Notes under the pieces: generated by a model
The model's database searches: none
What the model was told of the DNA's origin: nothing
Seen by the model: only the letters and a program-made list of their open reading frames with translations
In this document: positions 1 through 5,904 of the stretch, piece after piece
How the letters are laid out: each line of letters opens with the position of its first letter
Position numbering within the stretch: the stretch's first letter is position 1
Made by a program: the position numbers and the translations under genes
Assembly: GCA_937958285.1 (NCBI GenBank)
Contig: CALFXQ010000434.1
Coordinates: 1 to 6,021 of the forward strand
DNA length: 6,021 nt
DNA from: an uncultured Fusibacter sp.
Lineage (GTDB): Bacteria; Bacillota; Clostridia; Peptostreptococcales; Acidaminobacteraceae
Direction of reading: 5' to 3'

Positions 1-188
1 ACAAATAACTGATGGGACTGTGTGGATCCATCACCCCAGGGTGCGAGGTAGTCAAAATCCACACCGTATTTCTCTTCCATATTCTGAATTGCTATATTGT
101 CAATATCGCCTTTTGACGGGTTCAATTTCATACAACCCACACCTCCAACGGCTATGCATAAAATTACAAGCAGTAAAAACCTCTTCAT
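1..188 (-). CDS. Probable lipoprotein, 5' part only (runs off the window)
   Basis: The first 62 codons of a gene whose 3' end lies beyond base 1. Translation from the ATG at 188-186 gives a typical export signal: positive start (M-K-R), a hydrophobic stretch at residues 4-18, then Cys19 in the context G-V-G-C. This fits a lipobox, though Gly rather than Leu at -3 makes it a weak one; lipid attachment at Cys19 would anchor the protein to the outer face of the membrane. The mature part begins with a polar linker and a helix-like stretch with M-E-E-K-Y-G (residues 37-42), followed by D-Y-L-A-P-W-G (46-52). From memory, similar short lipoproteins occur in clostridial genomes, but I cannot name a family or function. 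An AGGAGG four bases upstream supports the start. It lies 57 nt after a WXG100 gene on the same strand, so it is probably co-transcribed and tied to the secretion system. A remote or immunity role is possible but unproven. Confidence 0.72.
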   Translation of the reverse strand, partial: MKRFLLLVILCIAVGGVGCMKLNPSKGDIDNIAIQNMEEKYGVDFDYLAPWGDGSTQSHQLF

Positions 189-192
189 GGAT

Positions 193-198
193 CCTCCT
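193..198 (-). promoter_or_regulatory. Shine-Dalgarno site of the lipoprotein gene
   Basis: Reads AGGAGG on the minus strand and ends 4 nt before the ATG at 188. The spacing is a little short, but the match is perfect. It decides in favour of residue 1 over the in-frame Met20, which lies just after the lipobox cysteine. Confidence 0.75.
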
Positions 199-203
199 AT
201 ATG

Positions 204-236
204 AAGCTCCCTTGAAACGTCGCTGCAAAGGAGCTT
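204..236 (-). other. Intercistronic stem-loop without U tract
   Basis: Arms 204-214 and 226-236 pair as an 11-bp stem in the minus-strand RNA (one G-U pair) around an 11-nt loop. It sits between the WXG100 stop at 246 and the lipoprotein Shine-Dalgarno at 193-198. No run of U follows the stem (the next bases read CATAT), so it is not a standard intrinsic terminator. It could instead protect the 3' end of the abundant WXG100 message, act as an attenuator, or modulate lipoprotein translation. Folding was judged by eye. Confidence 0.5.
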
Positions 237-245
237 TCACATCAC

Positions 246-551
246 CTACTTGAATGCATCTGCTAACTGGGTATTTGAGGTCTCCGTTTGTTCATATTGA
301 GCGGCGACATTAGAACGCAAGAATTTTACATACTGATCGAGAACCTCGTAGTAGGATTCAAAAAACTTGCCTGCAAAGAGATCGTTAGAAGCGCGTGTTT
401 CCTCGTACGCCTTACCACTCCAATAGTTTGCCAAGCCATCGATTGTCGCTTTACTATCTAAAAGGAGCTGCTTGAGCTGCAAATTGTCTTTTTCGACTTG
501 TGCTGCGATAGCCATGACCTGTTCACTATCAATTGTCATTAAGGTTGACAT
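246..551 (-). CDS. WXG100 (EsxA/ESAT-6-like) secreted protein, canonical W-S-G
   Basis: 101 aa, the usual size for a WXG100 protein: a small helical hairpin exported as a dimer through T7SS and recognised by EssC. The W-x-G turn is W44-S45-G46 (preceded by A-N-Y), between helix 1 (about residues 7-40) and helix 2 (about 48-88). The C-terminal tail carries Y86-E-Q-T-E90, matching the YxxxD/E export motif defined for mycobacterial substrates; that it works the same way here is inference. The tail ends L-A-D-A-F-K. There is no signal peptide, as expected. The start is fixed by AGGAGG at 563-558, 6 nt before the ATG; Met5 has no such site. It lies 49 nt after a second, divergent WXG100 gene and 57 nt before a lipoprotein gene. 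It is probably one subunit of a heterodimer with that neighbour, although homodimers are common in Firmicutes. Confidence 0.93.
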   Translation of the reverse strand: MSTLMTIDSEQVMAIAAQVEKDNLQLKQLLLDSKATIDGLANYWSGKAYEETRASNDLFAGKFFESYYEVLDQYVKFLRSNVAAQYEQTETSNTQLADAFK

Positions 552-586
552 ATTATCCCTCCTAGTTTTTCGGATATTCGATTTTT

Positions 587-618
587 AGTTTAATAGTTTT
601 TTAGTTTTTTAGTTTTTT
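587..618. repeat. Tandem octamer repeat across the end of the first WXG100 gene
   Basis: On the minus strand there are three perfect copies of AAAAAACT (618-611, 610-603, 602-595) followed by a degenerate copy ATTAAACT (594-587). The repeat encodes the K-K-L-K-N tail of the upstream WXG100 protein and its TAA stop (603-601), then continues into the gap before the next WXG100 gene. The unit is not a multiple of three, yet changing copy number hardly alters the protein: gain of a unit changes nothing, loss of one adds a single Tyr, and loss of two gives a tail K-K-L-L-N. Confidence 0.85.
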
Positions 619-897
619 AACAGCGACAGTATTGTTGTCACGGGTTACTTCGTAGTTTTTCGCTTGTAAATCCAATGTGGTCGAGACGCCATTAAGTCTA
701 GCGGTCATATCTTGAAGTTCCTTGCAAAAGCCTTGGATTTGCTCGACAAAGGCCAAGTTATCGGAAGACTTGTAAGCATCGCCCATTGTGCTTGCCGTGT
801 TAACCAAGCGTTGGTGCACATCTGTGTAATCCTTAGCAATTTGACCGAGCTTCTGTGATGCTTTTTTCATCTCTACTGGATCTGCTGTGAATTTCAT
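601..897 (-). CDS. WXG100-like protein with degenerate W-x-G turn
   Basis: 98 aa, predicted as two long helices (about 6-37 and 46-88) joined by a short turn, with no signal peptide or membrane segment. Size, fold pattern and position identify it as a WXG100-family protein. The hallmark turn is altered: Y42-K43-S44 stands where W-x-G is expected, and Phe50 sits eight residues on, as in canonical members. The C-terminal region has Y82-E-V-T-R86, so the acidic residue of YxxxD/E is Arg. It also has a cysteine (Cys58), uncommon in this family. The start is supported by AAGGAGG at 910-904, 6 nt before the ATG. It lies 48 nt after the EsaB-like gene and 49 nt before the canonical WXG100 gene. The likeliest role is the non-signal partner of a heterodimer with that neighbour; a free-standing substrate is the alternative. 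Confidence 0.88.
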   Translation of the reverse strand: MKFTADPVEMKKASQKLGQIAKDYTDVHQRLVNTASTMGDAYKSSDNLAFVEQIQGFCKELQDMTARLNGVSTTLDLQAKNYEVTRDNNTVAVKKLKN

Positions 898-920
898 TTA
901 ATGCCTCCTTAAACTCATTG

Positions 921-956
921 TTATTTGAACGCATCTGCGTCAAAGTCAGATAAAGA
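921..956 (-). pseudogene. Possible 3' remnant of a deleted WXG100 gene
   Basis: An 11-codon open stretch ends D-A-D-A-F-K and TAA (923-921). The last five codons and stop match the end of the canonical WXG100 gene (A-D-A-F-K, stop 248-246): 15 of 18 bases are identical and all three differences are silent (GCA/GCG, AAG/AAA, TAG/TAA). There is no ATG or Shine-Dalgarno for it, an in-frame stop lies just upstream (959-957), and its 5' part overlaps the end of the EsaB-like gene in another frame. It looks like the tail of a third WXG100 gene lost by deletion between the EsaB-like gene and the present first WXG100 gene. The match is short, so chance or a DNA-level constraint remains possible. Confidence 0.4.
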
Positions 957-972
957 TCAATTTTGATGCGTT
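928..972 (-). repeat. Inverted repeat over the stop of the EsaB-like gene
   Basis: AACGCATC at 972-965 and GATGCGTT at 935-928 (minus strand) form a perfect 8-bp inverted repeat with a 29-nt loop, enclosing the EsaB-like stop codon (948-946). A smaller competing hairpin, ACGCA and TGCGT around a GA centre, lies within 929-940. There is no U run, so this is not a standard terminator. It could be an RNA processing or stability element that sets WXG100 output apart from EssC and EsaB. Confidence 0.35.
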
Positions 973-1197
973 TCTTATTCCCGCATCGGAGACTGTTAAA
1001 TCCGTATTGTAAATGTGTCCACTTTCTGCATCGATTAAAACCGAATGAAGTGTTCCTTTAAAGCTATTGCCCGATAGGGACTCAAGTATTTTAATGAGTA
1101 ACCCTATCACTTCTCCCAAATTTTTGTTGCACGGCAAGTACACATTGTAATGATGAGAAATCGACGGCAAATAGATATCTACTAGGTACTTATTCAT
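946..1197 (-). CDS. esaB: EsaB/YukD-like ubiquitin-fold T7SS accessory protein
   Basis: 83 aa, close to the roughly 80 aa of YukD and EsaB. The layout fits a beta-grasp fold: strand Y4-L-V-D-I-Y-L, a second strand near H16-Y-N-V-Y-L, a helix from N26-L-G-E-V through about S42, strand V53-L-I-D, and the typical C-terminal stretch G73-I-R-N-A-S-K-L-I-F-I. It lacks the C-terminal Gly-Gly of ubiquitin, as the family does, so no conjugation is expected. EsaB/YukD are small cytoplasmic proteins needed for, or regulating, T7SSb export; how they act is unsettled. The start overlaps the essC stop in an ATGA junction, with GGAGG four bases upstream, so the two proteins are probably made in a coupled way. 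Its place directly after essC differs from S. aureus, where esaB precedes essB and essC. Identification rests on pattern, size and context. Confidence 0.85.
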   Translation of the reverse strand: MNKYLVDIYLPSISHHYNVYLPCNKNLGEVIGLLIKILESLSGNSFKGTLHSVLIDAESGHIYNTDLTVSDAGIRNASKLIFI

Positions 1198-1206
1198 AGG
1201 ACCTCC
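1194..1206 (-). promoter_or_regulatory. ATGA overlap and internal Shine-Dalgarno linking essC and esaB
   Basis: The essC stop (TGA, 1196-1194) shares bases with the esaB start (ATG, 1197-1195). GGAGG at 1206-1202, inside the last codons of essC, lies 4 nt before the ATG. This arrangement allows both re-initiation by terminating ribosomes and independent initiation, and supports the chosen esaB start. Confidence 0.85.
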
Positions 1207-4200
1207 ACCGCTTCTTGATTGTGTAAGAGCTTAATAAAGGTTGCATGCCCTTTATCTACTGCAAATCCAAAATCTGAAGTGACCTCCGACATAAACTCCT
1301 GTGGTTTTCGCGTTACATTCAAACGATACTGACCATTGATGCCACTGCCCACCCATATCCCGCTATTGCCGGTAATATGGGTTTTGTACCAGTTCTCGGC
1401 AGTCAGGGGAGAAACCCCATTGAGGGATTCTGCGATAGTGAAATGCACGTTATAGGCCTTCACACACTTGGCCATCGCCAAACTAAGTCGGTAGATGGGG
1501 GTGTCGTCGTCTGCCATTTTTTCGGCTGCAGTTTTGGGTTGATAGCCATCGAGCAAGCTTTTGAGGGTGGCCATGGACTGAATCACCACAAAGAGGGTGT
1601 CGAAGGCGGGGGCGGCCTCTCCTGCCGAGAGTTTGTCTTTGTATGCATTGTTTCGGGTGAGCACGGTGCTGAATAGGCTGTCGATGCCCGCTACACAGGC
1701 GTCTAAATCGCACATAACGGTGAGGGAATCGTCGGATGCTGGCAGCGCCTGGCCCAGCGGGGCGAAGAGCAGTGTTTTTACCTTGCAGTGTCTCGCGACC
1801 AATTTGGCAATGGCAGCACTAAAGGCCGACCACTCACGATCTGAGGCCAAAATAAGATTGACCACTTGGGCTGTAAAATCGTAGCTATACACTTGTAAAT
1901 TTGATTTGACAATGCCAATAGGCACCTGGCTTAAATCGCCTTGATGCGCAGTCTTTGCGATTAATGCTTCCGTTACACGTTCTGGTAAAACCGGGATGCG
2001 CATGGCCTCTTCGGTGGTAAACCTTCGGGCGATGTCTCTTGAAAAGTCTTTTAAGTAGGTAAAGGTATTGGTCTCTTTTGAAAGACTCGCCACCTGAAAT
2101 TCCAAGACGCTATCTTTATCTCTTCTGTAGATGCCGCGCCCAGTGTAGGCTTCTGGGGTAAGTCCTTCGGTTTTTCCCACAACGATGGAATAATCTTCGG
2201 GATTATTCAGTTGAAGGCAAAAGAGCATTTTGTAATTTTGAAGTAAATTGGGCCTAACGCCGTTGACCGTTGTGGAAGTCAAAACAAAGTAAATGCCATA
2301 CTTTGTGCCCTCGCGGGATAAAAAGACTAAATCGCCAATATGATCTTCGTAGAGCTCCGAGAACACGGCAAAGTTATTTAACACCACCACAATTTGCGCC
2401 TCTGGCTGATTTGATTGCTGATTATAGAGCGTCATGCTTCCGCCAAAGGGCGCGAACATCTGCTTGCGCGTTTCTAGCTTTCCAAAGAGCACCTTAAATA
2501 AATTGTTAATCTTCTCGCCTTCGTGGGATAAGATCACATCGCCAACATGGGGCGCTTCGCTAAAGGCGGTGAGAGTTTGTGCGCCAAAGTCCAAGAGATA
2601 CATATTGACTTCTTTAGGGGTGTGCTGACTGATAATGGAATAGCACATGGCCTCTAGGAACATCACTTTGCCACTGCCTGCGGACCCATAAATCAGCGTA
2701 TTGCCCTCCTTGGTGACAGGCACCCTTAAGACCGCCTGGGATTGATGGGCAGGGTCGTCGTATTCGCCAATTACTGGATTTATGATGGAGGGCGTGTCTG
2801 CTGTTGGATATTTTTCGCACAATTGCTCTAAAAAGATTTGCGCCGGCAGTGGATCGAGCCACATTTTCCAGCGTTTAACGTGGATTTCTGAGCTCACTTT
2901 ATCGATGTATTCTGTGAGTACGTCTATTTGTTTCTTTGGATCTTTAAACATTGCAAAGCGATCGACGTTTGCCTCCGCAATTAAGCGTCCATTGGTATTG
3001 ACCACAGAAACTGCATCGTCTCTGTCTTTTACAACCTTTAGCGAAGGGTAATAGGCAGCGCCAGCCCATGCAGACTGTCCAATCTGGAAGATTTCGTTGT
3101 TGCCCACCTGCAGGTAGAACCTTCCGGTATTTACCAAGGAAGCCGCTTCTGGGCGTCCGAGCATCTCGGTGGAGTCGCCTAAATCTTGAACCTTTAAACA
3201 CACTCTAAAGCGACTGTTTGAGCGAATTTGATCGTCTACCACGCCTCCAGGCTTTTGCGTGGCTAAAATAAGGTGCACCCCGAGGCTTCGGCCAACTCTG
3301 GCTGTACTGGTGAGCTCGGTCATAAAATCCGGTTGCTCCTTCTTTAACTCTGCAAACTCGTCGGATATGATAAACAAATGCGGAAGGGGTTCGAGGACCC
3401 TGCCCTCGCGAAACAGCTTCTGATACTTGTAAATATCGATATTGCTAATATTGTACTTCTGTGAAACCTCTTTAAAAATCCGCTCTCGACGGTGGAGTTC
3501 ACTTCGCATCGAAGACAAGGATCTCTTGATGCCGTTGCCATCTAAATTTGTGATAATGCCCGCCGTATGTGGAATACTTTTAAAGGCATCTGCCATTCCA
3601 CCGCCTTTATAGTCGATTAAAATAAAGGCGACTTCGTAGGGATGAAAAGACACTGCCATCGACAAGATATAGGCGATAATAAACTCACTTTTACCCGAAC
3701 CAGTCATGCCCGCCACTAGACCGTGGGGGCCATGGGCTTTTTCGTGGAGGTCGATTTTAAAGGCATCGCCATATTTATCTACGCCTACACAGGTTGCCAG
3801 GGATTTAGTGGGATCGTTGATTTTCCAGTTTTCTACTAGGTTTAAGTGTTCGACTAATCCAATCTCCAACATCTGAAAAAAGGTGTATTTACTCGGCAAT
3901 TGAAATTGCAAATCGCCAAGGTCGATAAAGGTATTTGCCAGTGTAGCTGTGACCTTTTTAAAATCGATGTGGTGTGTGTCGTCTAAAGAGAAGTTAAGGG
4001 GCGGTTCGCTTACATCGTCGATTAAGGTGAGTGTACCTACTTTTTCTTCGCTCAGTCCTATAACCGCCGAGCACTCTTTTGGTAAATCCACGAGATTTTC
4101 AAAGAGCGAGACCACCGAAAACTTAATAAAGGTCTTGTGTTCTAGTACTCTACGCACACATTCTGTTTTGACCGAAAGCTCCTTGTCTAAGCACAAAATA

Positions 4201-5891
4201 ACGTAATGAGGCACCTCGTCCTCTAGCTGATGTGCGCTGATGCCCTTTCGATATTCGACGATTGGATCGATTGAGGCGGAAAGCTCCTTTGCCTCTTCGT
4301 AGTTGGTCGCCACATAAATTTGAGCTTTGTCGTTGCTCATTGCATGGGGCAGCCACTTAGAAAAAGCATAGTCTTCTGAGCTGCTTTCGTCAAAAATAAG
4401 CACGAGTTTTAACTCGTCGTAGCTGTGCAGCGTGACGAGTTGAAGGATAATATTTTTTGCAAAGGATGCAATGTGCGCCTTATTTGCGTAGATGCCGCTA
4501 ATATATCGCTCAAGTAGCGACAAGGTAATGGGTACATCCGAGAGGTTTCTCTTTGCCTCGCCAAATGCATACATCATCTCGGTTAGATTATCTTGCTCAA
4601 CCGAGAATTTTCGCTCAGAATACTGAATGTCCGATATAAGGGGTATCTCGCCGTAGCCGACTCTCAGCGACAAGAAATCTGAATGCTTTGGTGTTCTCTC
4701 CCAAAGCTTAGGATTGTCTACGAGCATGCGCATGGCCAAGGTCTTTGGATCCACATCATTGGCCCGCAAAATGGCTTCTTGTCTGGCAACTTCTTCTTCG
4801 ACCAGCTTTTGCAAATTCTTTAAATACGCTGTATACGCTTCTTGTCGCTTAGCCTCTTTCTGGCTGCGCATTTTCTTTTGATAGGATTTGGTCAACAGTG
4901 GCCACATAAGTGTACCAAGCAGCATACTGATACTCATCACGATAGATGGTATTGCCGCATTGATATTGCCACGCTCTAATGCGTTTACCACCGAAAAGAC
5001 GCCACTGGCCACCGATGCCATCCCCATAGTCAGGGCAGGTCCGATCAGCATAATCATGGGCACATCGTCGCCGAGTTGATTACTTGGCGGCGCATCTATT
5101 TTTAGACTGAAGCCTTCAACGTCGTACTTAAATCGGGGTGCCCGGTAATGGTAGGTCGGCTTAATAAAATCTGTTTCATCTAGACTCTCGTATTCCATAC
5201 TGACAGTGCTTTGATCGTCGATAACTGCCTTGGCCCCCAGCTTGGACCGATAGGCCTTAAGGGCGGCATTTCGTATAGTCACTTGTCCATCGGGATTATT
5301 TATAAACAGGTATTTCGGGGTTAATACAATTTGCAAACCCAATATGTAAATAACATCGCCAATATTCAGCGCACAAGATTCAATGCACTTTCCATTGACA
5401 TATGTATAGTTGGCGCTCTTGTTATCACTAATGTGCATAAGGCCATCTTTAATTGTAAGTACCGCATGGGTTCCTGATACATACCCGTTGGCGTAAACAA
5501 TATCGTTTACAGGCTCACGACCAATGGTGAGTGTAATCTCGCTTTGAGTGATTTCGTAGCCCACATGCTGCTTTCTATCGATACTCAGCACTTCTGTAAA
5601 CAAGATAAAACTCTGCGCTTCATCTGAACTTTGAATTTTATAAAATTGCTGCGGCTTTAGCTGCACGTCATTCACGGTTTTGCCCTCTTGATCGAGGACC
5701 TTATAGCGCTTGTTGGACTTCATAATCCACAAGCCGCTTTGCTGACTGTCGTACCTGCTAACGGCCTCTATAGACACCACATTGATCAACTTATGCGCAT
5801 CACTTCTTGCCTTTACCCAAAAATGGCCCACAGGTTTTTCCGGTAAAACCAAACTTGTATACTCGAATTTTGACAGAAGTGTGATTTTCAT
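1194..5891 (-). CDS. essC: EssC, FtsK/SpoIIIE-type ATPase of the type VIIb secretion system
   Basis: 1565 aa, slightly longer than the roughly 1480-1495 aa of S. aureus EssC and B. subtilis YukB. EssC is the membrane motor that recognises WXG100 substrates and drives export. In order: a divergent FHA domain (about 1-100); a second FHA domain (about 105-197) with G124-R125, S139-G-T-H142 and Y164-V-N-G167; two membrane helices (about 277-303 and 312-334) with a very short outside loop; a helical cytoplasmic segment (335-390); an ATPase-like region without a P-loop (about 489-600). ATPase 1 has Walker A G728-M-T-G-S-G-K734-S735, Walker B ending D844-E845, and A-T-Q-K-P at 877-881. ATPase 2 has degenerate G1069-S-A-G-S-G-K1075-V and N1172-N1173. 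ATPase 3 (about 1330-1565) has no P-loop. The ATG at 5891 is preferred over a TTG 39 nt upstream because AGAGGAG precedes it by 6 nt. Only domain 1 looks catalytic. Confidence 0.97.
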   Translation of the reverse strand: MKITLLSKFEYTSLVLPEKPVGHFWVKARSDAHKLINVVSIEAVSRYDSQQSGLWIMKSNKRYKVLDQEGKTVNDVQLKPQQFYKIQSSDEAQSFILFTEVLSIDRKQHVGYEITQSEITLTIGREPVNDIVYANGYVSGTHAVLTIKDGLMHISDNKSANYTYVNGKCIESCALNIGDVIYILGLQIVLTPKYLFINNPDGQVTIRNAALKAYRSKLGAKAVIDDQSTVSMEYESLDETDFIKPTYHYRAPRFKYDVEGFSLKIDAPPSNQLGDDVPMIMLIGPALTMGMASVASGVFSVVNALERGNINAAIPSIVMSISMLLGTLMWPLLTKSYQKKMRSQKEAKRQEAYTAYLKNLQKLVEEEVARQEAILRANDVDPKTLAMRMLVDNPKLWERTPKHSDFLSLRVGYGEIPLISDIQYSERKFSVEQDNLTEMMYAFGEAKRNLSDVPITLSLLERYISGIYANKAHIASFAKNIILQLVTLHSYDELKLVLIFDESSSEDYAFSKWLPHAMSNDKAQIYVATNYEEAKELSASIDPIVEYRKGISAHQLEDEVPHYVILCLDKELSVKTECVRRVLEHKTFIKFSVVSLFENLVDLPKECSAVIGLSEEKVGTLTLIDDVSEPPLNFSLDDTHHIDFKKVTATLANTFIDLGDLQFQLPSKYTFFQMLEIGLVEHLNLVENWKINDPTKSLATCVGVDKYGDAFKIDLHEKAHGPHGLVAGMTGSGKSEFIIAYILSMAVSFHPYEVAFILIDYKGGGMADAFKSIPHTAGIITNLDGNGIKRSLSSMRSELHRRERIFKEVSQKYNISNIDIYKYQKLFREGRVLEPLPHLFIISDEFAELKKEQPDFMTELTSTARVGRSLGVHLILATQKPGGVVDDQIRSNSRFRVCLKVQDLGDSTEMLGRPEAASLVNTGRFYLQVGNNEIFQIGQSAWAGAAYYPSLKVVKDRDDAVSVVNTNGRLIAEANVDRFAMFKDPKKQIDVLTEYIDKVSSEIHVKRWKMWLDPLPAQIFLEQLCEKYPTADTPSIINPVIGEYDDPAHQSQAVLRVPVTKEGNTLIYGSAGSGKVMFLEAMCYSIISQHTPKEVNMYLLDFGAQTLTAFSEAPHVGDVILSHEGEKINNLFKVLFGKLETRKQMFAPFGGSMTLYNQQSNQPEAQIVVVLNNFAVFSELYEDHIGDLVFLSREGTKYGIYFVLTSTTVNGVRPNLLQNYKMLFCLQLNNPEDYSIVVGKTEGLTPEAYTGRGIYRRDKDSVLEFQVASLSKETNTFTYLKDFSRDIARRFTTEEAMRIPVLPERVTEALIAKTAHQGDLSQVPIGIVKSNLQVYSYDFTAQVVNLILASDREWSAFSAAIAKLVARHCKVKTLLFAPLGQALPASDDSLTVMCDLDACVAGIDSLFSTVLTRNNAYKDKLSAGEAAPAFDTLFVVIQSMATLKSLLDGYQPKTAAEKMADDDTPIYRLSLAMAKCVKAYNVHFTIAESLNGVSPLTAENWYKTHITGNSGIWVGSGINGQYRLNVTRKPQEFMSEVTSDFGFAVDKGHATFIKLLHNQEAVEVL

Positions 5892-5897
5892 GGATAT

Positions 5898-5904
5898 CTC
5901 CTCT
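5898..5904 (-). promoter_or_regulatory. Shine-Dalgarno site deciding the essC start
   Basis: AGAGGAG on the minus strand, 6 nt before the ATG at 5891. The longer reading from TTG at 5930 has no comparable site, and its 13 extra residues precede the normal EssC-type opening M-K-I-T-L-L. Confidence 0.85.

Noticed and set aside
20..253. Plus-strand frame of 77 codons.
   Set aside because: It lies opposite the lipoprotein start, its Shine-Dalgarno and the end of the WXG100 gene; the minus-strand reading has an export signal and a ribosome site, this one does not.
587..618. T-rich run read as an intrinsic terminator.
   Set aside because: The T runs are on the plus strand; transcription runs along the minus strand, where they are A runs, and there is no GC-rich stem beside them.
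1377..1884. Plus-strand frames of 95-99 codons opposite the 3' part of essC.
   Set aside because: They are antisense to well-conserved essC domains, lie partly in the GC-rich patch where stops are rarer, have no good ribosome site, and give no recognisable protein.
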